From Holtermannia corniformis (lineage: Eukaryota > Basidiomycota > Tremellomycetes > Holtermanniales): a stretch of 64,000 bases of DNA. Made by a program: the position numbers and the translations under genes. The DNA lies in assembly GCA_001599935.1 (NCBI GenBank), contig BCIJ01000023.1, positions 219,834-283,833 on the forward strand, written 5' to 3'. Shown here piece by piece: positions 19,601 to 30,175 of the stretch. Every line of letters begins with the position of its first letter. Positions within the stretch are counted from its first letter, which is position 1. Below the pieces are notes generated by a model. That model saw nothing but the letters and a program-made list of their open reading frames with translations. It had not been told where the DNA came from and made no database searches.

Positions 19601-20227
19601 GCGGTCGACGTCGTCTCTCGCTCCGCCAGTGCTATCCTCACCGCTCCTCCGTTCTGATCTCGGAACACGCTCGGGCGCACCCTCTTCGGCCGGCGTTGAC
19701 GTTTCGTACGCATCGCGAGCGTCGGTGTGAAGCTCGCCCTCGGTCGTCTGCGCATCTCGTCGCGTCGTACTCGCCATGGTACCGAGCAGCGCGTCACCCG
19801 CCCCACTCTTCGTCTGTCTTGGGACCTGCTCGCATACACCCTCTCCCGGCGGTACTGACGTTTGGCGCGGATCGTGAGCGTCGGCATGGCCCATGCTCGC
19901 CGTTATAGGCTCATCTTGTCTTGTCCTTCTCGTCTCGGCGCCGAGCAGCGCGTCGGTCAATAGAGTCGACAGGTGCGAGGTGAATGCGTCTTGGTCGAGG
20001 TTTGAGAGGGTTTGGACCGTGTTGGGTGGTGACGAGAGCTGCCGAGCCTCTGCGATTTTGTTTTTGACCAAGTCTGTGGAACTCGTCAGTGTGTGATCAT
20101 AGACAAGGGCTGAGCGGCGCATACCTCTTACCCGGCGCTCAACATCTTGATGCCGCTCGCTACCTGATGGACTGCCGAGATGGGGAGTCATGCAAGGGGT
20201 CGAGCGGGGGGTAGCGGACGTTTTCAT
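16660..20227 (-). CDS. HNH_2-like multidomain protein, copy C (apparently intact)
   Basis: This is the best complete family member. Start ATG is at 20225-20227 (MKTSATPRSTPCMTP). Parts in order: a helix-like block (LDQDAFTSHLSTLLTDALLG), a long charged low-complexity stretch, AVGLGILVENALQHFERD, then the mid domain (TFTGYWAYFTHPTDPDAW, SFRMPLFLESWKQMGDYDEE, WNYTVYTRTTDDGYQVFAG, RVWMLACETDQQRPWALV). The HNH region reads KERERQCRMSGRSARHHSTN, AAHVIPRADPFT, intron with GTACGTTAC donor, then CNHVNNLLTMNHPLETDVFD. A Ser-rich linker (SDMSEASTDSTAS), a C-terminal block (VNWVLDAIEQTDTPFGDIT) and a final exon with PNARAVRMGGP follow, ending in TGA at 16660-16662. The opening C-R-x-[ST]-G, AH-x-IP and N-L pattern is that of fungal HNH_2 domains, but the usual His just before FD is not conserved, so nuclease activity is doubtful. 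The function is unknown. At least seven short introns are inferred, and their exact junctions need RNA evidence. Confidence 0.75.
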
Positions 20228-20572
20228 CTTGCTGTTTGCTGGGCTAGATTACCTCTCGCTTTGCGCGTCGTGGAGTCTACGGTGCGTCGTGTGGATATGG
20301 ATAGGATGAAGAGTGAGTTTGTGGTTCCCAGTAGTGTCGTGGTGGTGGTCTGGTAGTGATGGGATCTGGTGCACACTCGCCCGTCCATTCCTGCAATCTC
20401 CGTGCGCGACCCGAGACAACGGTGGACCTGTTCGAGTGGAGGTTTACGGCATCCCACGCGACGGGCACGTGTCACCCTCTAGCAGCGCGCTAGCAAAGCC
20501 GCCAACGGTGCTAGCCAGCACGATCCTCTCGACAGCCATAGTCGGTGTTGGCAGCGTCCAAGGAGCCAGATC
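20228..20572. promoter_or_regulatory. Divergent promoter between copy C and the dehydratase gene
   Basis: These 345 bp separate two divergent start codons. The sequence is largely repeated at 15451-15767. No TATA box or known operator is obvious. Sharing of one promoter by the HNH-family gene and the dehydratase is inferred from position. Confidence 0.55.
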
Positions 20573-21365
20573 ATGTCAAGCGCGCCCTCGTACGGCCTCA
20601 AGAGTCACTTGGCATCATATCGTCACGTTTCTCTGGGTCTCTGTCGAGCTCTCCGTCCAGTTCCCCTTCGTGCCGCCCACCTCTCGCTGCTTCGGCCCAT
20701 GTCGACGACGTCCCCTGCTCTCGGTGCCGGCTCGAATGTGTTGGGACACGCTGCTGGCTCGTCTCAGACGCCAACAGTGCCGTCAAAGTCCAAGAAACCG
20801 TCGCCGTATCGATTGCTGAGCGCCGAGCAGCGGTCCGAGCTGTTGCCGCCGTTGATCGCGCAGGGGTGGCTTGTGCGACCGCTAGTGGACGAGGTGGCGT
20901 CTACTTTGCGCCTTTCATCAGCACGAGAGGACACGTCCCTGCTCGACTCGGGCTGCAAAGGACCCTCGGAGCTCGTGCGGTCTTTCGAGTTTCTGCATTC
21001 CCGCAGTCGAGAACAAGCTCGTCAAGCGTGGAGAGATACGCTGGCGTTTGTCCAGACTGCGGGAGACGTTATCGAACTTGAAGATGTGAGTGTTGCATGT
21101 CACCGAGCAGAACCACGCTCCACTCGCGTTGATCCGTGCTGATCACGCACAGCATCATCCATCGCTCACGATCACCCCGAATGGCTGTGGGCTCGGCTTT
21201 ACTGTCGAGATCAAGACGCATACACATACACCACTCGCGAGCTCAGCAGACACCGACACGGCGAGCGAAAAGGCAAAGGCGCAACCCGACCTGACGCGTA
21301 AAGATGTCAACCTCGCGGTCCGGCTGAGCGATGCGTATACGAGGGGTAGCATTGGCAGAGGGTGA
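20573..21365 (+). CDS. Pterin-4a-carbinolamine dehydratase (PCD/DCoH family)
   Basis: Two exons, 20573-21085 and 21153-21365, are joined in phase 0 (intron GTGAGTG...CTGATCACGCACAG), giving 241 residues. The dehydratase fold is recognisable from LLSAEQRSELLPPLIAQGW, then ELVRSFEFLHSRS, then the active-site-type HHPSLTITPNGCGLGF after the splice, then DLTRKDVNLAVRLSDAY. This family removes water from 4a-hydroxytetrahydropterins in the recycling of the cofactor used by aromatic amino acid hydroxylases. The protein is about twice the usual 100 residues because of an Arg/Ser-rich, acid-poor leader with a second in-frame Met at codon 43 (20699). That leader looks like a mitochondrial presequence, so two forms are possible. 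Its 5' end is duplicated at 15768. Confidence 0.85.
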
Positions 21366-21726
21366 TAGCATACAGTATACTATACATTGCATGAGCAAGA
21401 TCGGGGTGAACATGATCGCATCACGGTTGACGGCGGCCGGCTTGGCCCGGTGATCGACCGCTTCGGCTCCGTCATCGGCATCGACGGCGGCGGCGGCGGC
21501 GATGGCGAGCAGGATGGCATCCACAGCATAGCCTCGACCTCGCACGCTGCCAGACGAGTCCCAACAGCGCCAAGCCGAGGCAAACGCCGCGTCATCGCCT
21601 CGACGTCTGATTCTCGCCGCGCGATCGTCGGCGGCAACGGCGGCGGTGGCTTGAGAGTCGGCACCTCGTCATCCTGCAGCTGTGGCCAGCAACAGCAACA
21701 GCGAGAACACGGGCGGAGAGCAGACG
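21366..21726. other. Spacer with GGC microsatellite
   Basis: No gene is supported. The region contains a short GGC-type run near 21487-21510 and other GC-rich low-complexity sequence. It holds the 3' flank of the dehydratase and the presumed promoter of the ankyrin gene. Confidence 0.5.
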
Positions 21727-24700
21727 ATGCCATCGAGCTCCAAGCTCGAGCGCGCAGAGGCAAAGTATGGCGTAGTGTTCGACTGTGAGTCTGCTCACGA
21801 TCTGTCATAGCACAGCTGACAGACAGACCCCAACCTCGAGCTCCATTCCGCAGCAGCCGAGGGCAATGTCGGGCTCGTGCAATAGTGCGTCGCGTTGCTT
21901 GGCGACGGCATGTAGCTCACCCATACAGTGCCCTCACCCACGGCCAGCCCGTCAATTCCGTCCTGTGTGGGATGCTGCCCCTCCATGCGGCTTGTTCCGG
22001 CGGGAGTGCATCAGTCGTCAGGATGCTGATTGAGCGAGGAGCCGATGTGAACGCGCCGAGGCTACCGCTGAGGTACAGCGATGCCAAGAACAAGGGTGGA
22101 ACGGCCGGGACGTCGGGTGAGTCGCTCGCAACGGCCGGTTCCGAGCTCATATGCAGGATCAACACCACTGCATTTCGCGGCGGCGAATGGACACGCCAAC
22201 CTGCTCAAGATCCTGCTAGCATCCGGCGCCAACCCGCTCAAACCCGACAAGAACTCGTACACTCCCGAAGCGCTCGCCCAGGCCGGTGGGCATGTCGACT
22301 GCGTCCGCGTCTTTCGAGCCTGGGAGCACCTCAGCACTGGTCGTGGCACGGGACTAGAGGCCGGTCCAACGATGAGTGCCGAGGGGAGCCGCCGGGGCAG
22401 TCGGGTCGATGAGATGGACGTCCCGCAGAGTGCACCACCCGGGATCGGGTTTGACCAGGCGCAAGAGGTCGATCTTGGGACCGATCTTGAACCGGCGGCA
22501 GATCACAAGGGTCATTTCCACGGCCTCCGCTTCAAGCGGAGTCTGGATCTTGCGAGGCGAAAAGACAAGGGCAAGGCGAAAGCGAGGCCGGATACGGATT
22601 CAGCCATCCAAGATACCCCACCGCAATCGCCGACATCTATCGCGCCACAGCGCAGTCAGACACAGCGCGTATCTGCACCATCCGATTCATCACACTCTTC
22701 TCTGGCCGCGCGGCGACCGTCTCTCCCTTCGATTTTCGAGAAAGCGGCCCATCCCACCGCAAGCCTGCGTGCGGTGCTACATCGAGATCGTCGTGAATCC
22801 GGCACGCAGCCACCTCCAGCCGCGTCCTCCTTCTTCCGCGGACGGCTCCGATCAAACGATACAGCCCATTCGCGCGCTTCCTCCTTTACAGACTCGGAAT
22901 ACCAGGCCGAAGGTGCGACTAATCCCCTCGCCGCTTCAAAGCGGTACATGTCGAAACACTCTTTAGTCAGGTTGTTCCGCCGAGGCGACTCTCCGCGCTC
23001 GCGCAGTCCTTCGCCGACAAAGCCGAATAGCACGCATACCGGTGTTGACCCAGAGGAACTCGAGCAGGGCCTCGATCGACTCCAGAGAGCTAGCATAGAC
23101 CTCGGGCTCGGTCTAGACGACCACAGTGGCAGCGCGAGCCCGTACAGGCTCTACGACACGACATCGATGCGCTCGACCGGTTCTGAAGATTTCTACTCGG
23201 TGCCCAACTCGCCCCAGTTGTCGTATCTCTCGCAGGACCCGTTCCAGACACGGCGGACTCGCTCGCCGTCGGCAGCCTCGGAAGATGCAAGAAGAGACTA
23301 TGGCGCGCTGAGTACGAATCGACCGCGAAGCGCGGGGCGTACAGGCAGTGAAGTCGTCTCGCCGAGCCCACTGGCGCTAGAGTGGGCACCGGGCGCACCA
23401 GCTCGACCGCGCTTATCGCCCAACTCGACCTATACGACGTCACCTAGACCTCTGGGCCACACCAAGCGCCGATCAGCGACCATGCCGAGTGGGTTCCCGT
23501 CAGCGCCGGGATGGGACGAACAAGTCGACCTGCGTAAAGTCGCTAGCGGCGTGTTTCGGCGCGAATCGGAAAAAGCACTGCAGAAGGAGCGAGAAAAGGA
23601 GACGCCGCCGGCTAGTCCTGTTGGGCTCGAGCTCGATGGAGATGAAGAGACGCCAGTCCAACGCCAACCGCCAATGTCGCCGAAACGGATCGATGGCCGA
23701 GCTCGCGGCAAGAGCGTCTCGACCGTCTCGTCCACCACGACATCAGCACTGGCTTACTCTCTCGGCCAGACATCGCTTGCGACTAGCATAACCCAGCCAT
23801 CTACCCTGTCCGCTCCTTATAACGGTTCATCCGGCAACTCGCTCGTGGGCGGCTTTCCGCCCGTACCAGAGCACTGCACACCCGGCGGCTCGATCGAAGG
23901 CTCGTCGTTCCCGTTTCTCGACGCGTCAAGGCGCAAAGTGTCGAGCCACGCCGAGGCGAGAGATCTCAAACTGCAGAGTGAGAGGGAGATTCTGCAGATT
24001 GCTCAACTGCCCCCGAGTCTCGACTCGAGCTTGTCACTGTCGCAGCAGTTGGCAGCGTACGGCGACAGCTATATCCTCGAGCGCGAGTTGGCCGAGGTGG
24101 AGCGCAGAAGGCAGCACTCGGATGTGAACACGGCGTCGAGTCGGAGCTACTCGGCTAGCAGCGGGGATCGGCCGAGGCGGGTCAAGGATCCAAAGATTGG
24201 CTTTCAAGAGCACAATAGTAGAGCGCAGAGCAGTCGAAGTGAGTTGTGCCAGGCGGTACCTAGCTGATATTCAGCACGCACCGTACCCGAACCCCTCGTC
24301 ACGTCGCGCGCGCCAGACACGACCCAGCTGTCGATCAACAAGATCTACGACGCCCGCGCGGCTGCATATCGCGATCGAGCCAAGGCGCTCACGACTGCCC
24401 CGCCTTATGTACGGAACCAGCGCTCTCGTCGTGGATCGTCGTCTGAAATGTGGCTCACGGCCGGACCCACACGGGGCACACCGATCAGCGAGGAAGTCGA
24501 TGCGCATCCGGCGATATCTTCGCCAATGCCCGTCAACATGTCGCTGTCCCCGCGAAAGCATGGTCACCGCTCGATTGGCAAAAAGCCGTCCACGCAAGGG
24601 ATGACGTCGTCGCCATCCCTCCCGTCGTTTCCGCCGTCCTCTCGCGCAATGTCGCGCCCAAGTCACAGCGCACAGGCCCGCAAAGCCGACAGCGTCTACA

Positions 24701-24879
24701 TGCCGCCGCCGACGTCGTGGAGCCCGCACAGTCCTTTCGGCGCCGCACAAGCACACAACTCGGACAGCTCGGATAGCGGTGCACGCCGGATCAAGGTGCC
24801 GGTGCTGCTCGCCGCCGAGGCACCACACAAGAGCAAGTGGGGGATCAAGGGGATGATGGAGCAGCTCGGGCGCAAGTGA
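21727..24879 (+). CDS. Ankyrin-repeat protein with long Ser-rich tail
   Basis: Five exons with consistent phases (21727-21784, 21827-21884, 21929-22116, 22157-24238, 24275-24879) give about 996 residues. The N-terminal 150 residues hold ankyrin repeats: PNLELHSAAAEGNVGLVQ, LPLHAACSGGSASVVRMLI (ERGADVN follows) and STPLHFAAANGHANLLKIL (LASGANP follows). The rest is a long, probably disordered, Ser/Arg/Pro-rich region with many SP/TP sites, then a coiled-coil-prone stretch (ILERELAEVERRRQ), then a conserved-looking C-terminus (APHKSKWGIKGMMEQLGRK). It is likely a cytoplasmic or cortical scaffold under phosphorylation control. I do not recognise a named orthologue. The very short first exons are typical of basidiomycete genes. 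Confidence 0.85.
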
Positions 24880-24922
24880 GTATAATAATCTTGTCACGAA
24901 TACACGACATCATGCATAACGT

Positions 24923-27777
24923 CTAGGCCTTGGCCTTCTTTCCACGTCCCGCCTCGTGCATTGCGTATTCCTACAGCGTCAGCACGGTCGCAGCGAGAGG
25001 CACCCACCTTTGCAACCAGATGGCTCGTCTTTTCCACAAGGCTCAACATCTTTGCCACATCGGCGCTCCAGTTGTTGAGCACCTCGTTGACGGAAAGGTT
25101 GCGCTGGAACGTGACGATCCCTTTGGGCCGGTCGATCCGGGCGTAGACCGTCTTGTCCGTGACGAGCTTGGCGAGGGTGCGTTCGGTGCGTTCTGGCGAG
25201 AGGTCGAGCAGTTCCGTCAGCCGGGTGATGGTGACGCGCGAGTAGTAGGTCGCAACCACGCGGAGGTTCTGCAGTGTCAGACCTGTGCAAAGCCGAGGCG
25301 ACTCACGTGCTCAATCACCCGCTTGTGCAGCTCCTCCCACCGCCGGGTGCCATTGTCAACTTCGGTGCCGTCCGAGTCCTTGGTCACAGACGACTGGAAC
25401 ACGGGCGACTGCCGCAACGTTGGGCCATACAGTTCCTCGATCCCAGGCCAGCGCATGAGCTCTTTCGTGATGAAGCACTTGGCGAGGTCGCTGCGGTGGT
25501 TAGTGTTGTAGGCCAGCCCGGATCACGCACCGATGCAGAGGCGCCTTGTTCAGCGCCGTGTCGGCGTACAGCTTGTGCAGCATGTCGCTCTGCTCGTTGT
25601 CGTGCGGGGCGAGGACGACAAAGGTGAAGATGTTTTCTTGCACCTGGGGGATTAGCGGTGCCTGGTAGACCGCAACCACAACTCACTTCCCTGGCCTTGG
25701 CTTCGTCCGCCTTGATCTCGGCCGTGTCCCAGACCTCTTGATACGCGCTTGAAGCCTCGAGGAAGGCGTCGTCCTGCAGCGCGAGCTGGATCATGAGCTC
25801 GTTGTAGCGCAGTTTGATGTCCTGTAGAGTCAGCGCGGTTTGTGAGGCGGTTGAGAATGGCAAGTTATCGCGCAAGCACTGCTCGAGTCTGCTCGAGAAT
25901 CGTCCAGTACGTGGAGAAAGCAAAAGCAAGGTGCAAGGACTCACCGCACTGCTGGGCTCCTTCAAGAACGCGCGGTTGATCTTGCGCGAGCCGACGCGGA
26001 CGCGGATCCAGTTGTTGCGCAGGCTCTCGAGCCGCATCTGGTCAAGAATGCTGTGGTATGTCAGCAAGTGGATGGGATGTGAGCTGAAGGAGATCCATCT
26101 GCTACTTGCGGTCGCATTGCCCGGCACTCGGCTAGCCACGGATGCTCGCAAAAGTGGGGCCGTTTGGATATGATCAGAGTTCTGCCTTGTCTGCAAGCAC
26201 ACCCTAGCCTCGCGGCTTGCGGTGTGTACATTGAAAGAGGCTTGCGTTGGGTCTCCTCGAGGCAAGTAACTGCCCCGTCGTATGTCCTGCAACATCGTTG
26301 GATCGCGAAATGTCCGCAAGTATGAACGCCTGCGCCCAGCATGGATGGCGCCGAGCAACTACAAATAGAGATACCAAGGGTGGTCAATGCGCTGATGAAC
26401 GAGTTGCGACAGCCTGCGTAGTGATCCTCGTTCGTACACGCAGCCATAATATCCAGCATCTGATGGATGGAATCAGGTTGCGCGCCGTCACGCCAAATCC
26501 ACCGCAGAGTGCAAGGTAAGACATCAAGATCATGACCAGCTCACCGCAGTACGCATAGCTCGATTGAGCTCGAGAACCTGGTTCGCTAGCGATGACCACG
26601 ACGCACCCGCCGCGCCTCGCACCTTGGCATACGTTCTTTCAGCCAGCTAATGTTGCTGGTGGCGCGAGTGCACAGCGCGAGAGCGGACGGTGGAATGAAG
26701 AGATCTGGATCCCTCGCATAACCCTCGAGAGCTCAAGCTTGCTATCAAGAAATGATTTGCACCTGAGCTCATCAGACACTCGGGGCGACCCCACAATCAC
26801 GCAGACTGACCCCATTAGCCATTCACGCACACTCGCGATCAACGGGTCCGCTAAACAAATGACATCAACAATCGCGCCATAGAGCTCAGACAGCTCTGTG
26901 TGCACGACTCGCCAATGCCAGTTTAGCGGATTGCAGTCTAGACTCGTCCGTTTCGAAGAATCGACCGCAACATCACAAGCCACGCCACACCCGCACTCAC
27001 AATTCCGTCTTCTCCCGCCTGTCCATCGAGCTGTACGTCTCGACTTGAATGTCAGACATGAGATCGGCCGCGCGCTCGAGGTGTTCTTGCACCGTTTCGG
27101 GCTCCTTTTTAGGTGCGTCCTTGCTGGCGCTGACTGGGGCGGGGGTGGAGGACGAGGATGGGGCTGAAGCTGCGAGCTTTTCGTGGTTGCGTGCGAGCAG
27201 GGCTGTGAGTCTTGCGCGGGCGAGTTCGAGGTAGATCTAGACAATGTCAGTTTTGGAGTGTTGAGTGATGCGGTGGCCTCGCAACCGAGTCACACCCACC
27301 TTGCCCTCGGTGATCCCCCTGAGCGTCTGGACGAGCTCCAACCACTTGTCGTCGCCCTTGTCCGTCCTCACGTCCTCGAGCCACGTCATGGCCTCGTCGA
27401 TCATCCGCACGACGGCCTCCTTGAGCTGTCCATGCTTCTTCGACAGCGCGACAAGCTGCGTGTTGAGCTGGGCCAGATCGCCCGACTGGTACACCAGCTT
27501 CGTCAGCAGCGTCAACAGCGTCGCCGTCGAGTTCATGTCGGATGCCTGCAGCGTCAGCGTCGCATCGTTCGAGTCAGCCGAGTGACACACATTCCGCGTC
27601 TGCTTTTCCAAGACGGTAATCTTGTCAACGGCCTCTTGGAGTTTGCCATCCTGTTCAATGTCAGCTCGTGATCGGTTTCAGCTCGTTTCACCGCACTTTG
27701 GCGAGCTGCTCTGCCTGGGGCACGAGCGCCGCGACCTCTGGCGCAAAGTCTCGCTCCTGCTTGCGCTGCTGGGACAT
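24923..27777 (-). CDS. RPN5: 26S proteasome regulatory subunit Rpn5 (PCI domain)
   Basis: This non-ATPase subunit of the proteasome lid has its start ATG at 27775-27777 (MSQQRKQERDFAPEVAAL) and TAG at 24923-24925. Recognisable exons carry LTKLVYQSGDLAQLNTQLVA, LVQTLRGITEGK, ERAADLMSDIQVETYSSMDR, ILDQMRLESLRNNWIRVRV, DIKLRYNELMIQLALQDDAF, DLAKCFITKELMRWPGIEEL, and the C-terminal winged-helix/PCI part VATYYSRVTITRLTELLDLS followed by KTVYARIDRPKGIVTFQRN. This order matches Rpn5/PSMD12 along its length. Introns are short, except one of 950 nt at 26051-27000. It is divergently paired with mS23 across 138 bp that carry a TGATTACGTAATCA palindrome. Confidence 0.93.
26051..27000 (-). other. 950-nt intron of RPN5, unusually long
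   Basis: The splice donor after the GAATT codon remnant (GTGAGTGCGG at 27000) and the acceptor CTGACATACCACAG (ending at 26051) join TEF to ILDQMRL exactly as in other Rpn5 proteins. Other introns in the gene are roughly 40-70 nt. No ORF with a start codon and recognisable content lies inside. It could hold a decayed insertion. Confidence 0.7.
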
Positions 27778-27834
27778 TGTTGAAGAAGATGAAGACAGCA
27801 AGAGAGCACTGACGCTGTCGCGTACGAACCACTG

Positions 27835-27848
27835 TGATTACGTAATCA
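27835..27848. promoter_or_regulatory. Palindrome TGATTACGTAATCA in the RPN5/mS23 promoter
   Basis: This perfect 14-bp palindrome with a TTACGTAA core, a typical bZIP dimer site, lies 57 bp upstream of the RPN5 start and 67 bp upstream of the mS23 start. An identical site is at 31455-31468. Confidence 0.6.
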
Positions 27849-27915
27849 TATTAGCTCTGACCGACTTTTGCTGCAACTGTTCAACATCTTGTTCATCTTG
27901 AACAACCACATCGCC

Positions 27916-28810
27916 ATGCGCAGACACGCTACGGACGTCCTTGCATCCACTTCGCGCCTGCTGCGCTCCTCGGCGTCCGCGTCTCGGCCCGCACAACCGC
28001 CCGCAAGCTACCTCCCGGCGCAACGCAACCCACCTCCCGTCCTCCCGCCGCGCCAGGTCCTGCACCGTGCCAAGGGCAACAAGCTGAGACCGCAAAGGAT
28101 CGTGTATGAGGAAGATGGGATCCGTAGGCAGTTTTTCAGGGACTTCCCGTTCGAGGCGTTCCGGCCGGCGAGTCTGATCGAAGGGTTCGAGGTCCGTGGG
28201 GACGACGGGGTCGTGAGTGGAGCAGAGTGGGTCCAGCTGGGGCAGCGGGGCGGCTACCCGTCTGTGGAAGAGTGGGTTAGGACGCGAGCTGGTACGGCCG
28301 CTGACACGCGGCAGCACCGTAGCATTCACATTGAATCTGCACAAACACCACGCGCACTCGCTCTCATCGGCATACAAGCTCGCAACCGAACAGTTCATCA
28401 CCCTCCGAGCGCACCACGAATCGGCCACGATCGCCGCGCAACTCGAACACGCCTTTCACCGTGCACAACCAGGCGCTAGTGCTTTTGTGCGTCACCTCCC
28501 TCGCTCGATCAGAGCTGACACCAGGCAGGAACGCTATCAGAAAATCGAGGACAAGAACCTCGCGACCGTCGCGGGCTCTTCTAGCCTGGCGTCAGTAGCT
28601 ACCCAGCAACCAAGTCCGAAGAACCGACCGTGGACTGCGACCGTGCCAGAGGGTGCTACAGCGCCAAGGATCGAGATTGACGACTTTGAGGGCGGCAGGG
28701 GGTATCTCGCTGCTTGGCGGGCCGAGGCGGTGGTAGATTTGGTCGAGGGGGATGCTGTTCAGGCGGTGGGATCAGAGGTCGAGGTGGCCAGTGAGCCGGT
28801 ACGAGCGTGA
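27916..28810 (+). CDS. Mitochondrial small ribosomal subunit protein mS23 (Rsm25-like)
   Basis: Two exons, 27916-28271 and 28315-28810, give 283 residues. The intron (GTGGGTTAG...GCTGACACGCGGCAG) preserves phase. The N-terminus (MRRHATDVLASTSRLLRSSA) is a plausible mitochondrial presequence. Family blocks are PQRIVYEEDGIRRQFFRDFP, FRPASLIEGFE, WVQLGQRGGYPSVEE, then after the splice TVAFTLNLHKHHAHSLSSAY, KLATEQFITLRAHHESAT. This arrangement matches fungal mS23/Rsm25. The C-terminal 100 residues are variable. It is divergent from RPN5. Confidence 0.8.
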
Positions 28811-29174
28811 TACATGATATGCTTCACGGCATGCTTATGAAGGGCAAGCTGATGCTCACGACTCGATGAGGCATGCCGGTCGGCACGGTGGCAAACTCGA
28901 TGGCTGGTTAGGCCGATGGCACGCCTTGGTGAGGCAAGGTTGGACAAGTTGACCGGGGTATGAATACTTCGACTCGCCTTAGCGATGAAAAGCGCCATCT
29001 CATCTCGGACCACGCAGATTGGATCAGTGGCAGCGCGTTGCACACCGTGCTTTGTGCTCGCAAATGACAGACGCGAGATGCGGTCCTTTCAAGTGCAAGG
29101 TGCATAGGATGGAAGCCCCTGGGCGCCCCTGGGCATATAAGCTCCCGATTGGCGTCGCTCTCACTCCCACCGAC
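28811..29174. other. Spacer upstream of the small-gene cluster
   Basis: No gene is supported. A TATAAGC box at about 29139 lies 35 bp before the first small-gene ATG. Confidence 0.5.
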
Positions 29175-29459
29175 ATGTCGGAAGACACTGAACCCTCGCC
29201 AGCGCTTGTCCGCTAAGCCAACGAGTTGGTCACTGAGTTCTTCACATGGCGTTGTAGAGCCCGTCGCTCAACAGACAAGACCAAGCGCCACACCCTGACA
29301 CAGGCTGCCAGTAACGTGCGGGCTTCCTCGCTTGCGTGGGCCATGATCAGTGAGGATGAGCAAGACAAGAAGCAGGTCGAATGGTTTGCCGGTGAAGCGG
29401 GCAAGAATTGGGCGAAGGACACAAAGCTCAGTCCCCCGGAAGACTTTGTGTTTCCTTAG
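29175..29459 (+). pseudogene. Small helical-protein family member 1, premature stop
   Basis: The frame starts at ATG 29175 (MSEDTEPSPALVR), meets TAA at codon 14 (29214-29216), then continues open for 80 codons to TAG. Aligned with the gene at 30713, ANELVTEFFTWRCRARRS pairs with ARELIETFIVHRRDSVSR, and LAWAMISEDEQDKKQVE pairs with EAWASLNEYQQRDVERL. No in-frame ATG follows the stop, so the copy is probably dead unless the stop is spliced out. Confidence 0.6.
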
Positions 29460-29965
29460 TCTTGACTGGTTGGTGGCTCGGTGAATGAGCTCATAGCCGT
29501 TGTCGACAGTGCTCCACGATCACGGCAAAGTGAAGTGGACCGCCTACTGGGTCGCAAGCTCTCGGAGCCAGCGCAGGCGACGCCGCCTAGCTCTGAGAAG
29601 TAGGTGACGCGTCAGGGTGTAGTAATGACGATAGGAAAGTCAAATTCGTTGCAACTGCGAGTCGAGCATGATTTGGCTGCGTTGAGCATGTCCCAGAGAC
29701 AGTTGTCAAATGAACACAGATGGCGCTGGGAACACGCGTGCAACGGGGCATTCATCGATAGCGTGCTGGTACTGTGCGAAGACCCGTCTATCCCTCGGTA
29801 GCCACCTGCCAAATGCGCTCGGTTATTGCATTGCTTTTGGCCCTCTGTTGAATCAGAAGGCCCATAAATTGTCACAAAGCCACCGATTGTAATGTATCGG
29901 TGGCAAAGCGAAGGCCAGCCTGTCGCTATAAGCGGTGTGAGCTCAGTAACAATCCTGACAGTAAC
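29460..29965. other. Spacer in the small-gene cluster
   Basis: No supported gene. A TATAAGC box lies at about 29927, upstream of the next family copy. Confidence 0.45.
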
Positions 29966-30175
29966 ATGTCTGAAGGACGGAGCGAGCGCGCGCAAAGCCT
30001 TGTTGACGATTACGTCACGCACCGTTCTTGGTTGCAGCGGACGGTGGACGAGAACGATCCGGAACTGCAAAAGGCGGCGATGGCTGTCAAGAACGATACC
30101 GAGGCTTAGAGTAGCCTGATGGCATCGTAGAGAGAGGACATCGAAAGGCTTCTAAAGGCTGCTGCGGACTCGTAG
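29966..30175 (+). pseudogene. Small helical-protein family member 2, two nonsense codons
   Basis: From ATG 29966 (MSEGRSERAQSLVDDYVTHR) the frame has TAG at 30107-30109 and 30128-30130 and the true-looking end at 30173-30175. Aligned with the member at 30713, the first stop falls on the conserved Trp (EA-W-ASL) and the second on a Gln. Each is one transition away from the sense codon. The residues after the stops (REDIERLLKAAADS) still match the family, so decay is recent. A shortened 47-residue product is possible. Confidence 0.7.

Noticed and set aside
21387..21788. Plus-strand 133-codon frame with Gly and Gln runs
   Set aside because: It is driven by the GGC/CAG-type microsatellite, and its end overlaps exon 1 of the ankyrin gene in another frame.
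28479..28524. A second intron in mS23 (GTGCTTTT...CTGACACCAG)
   Set aside because: Its removal breaks the reading frame, while reading through keeps it open to the stop, so I left it coding.
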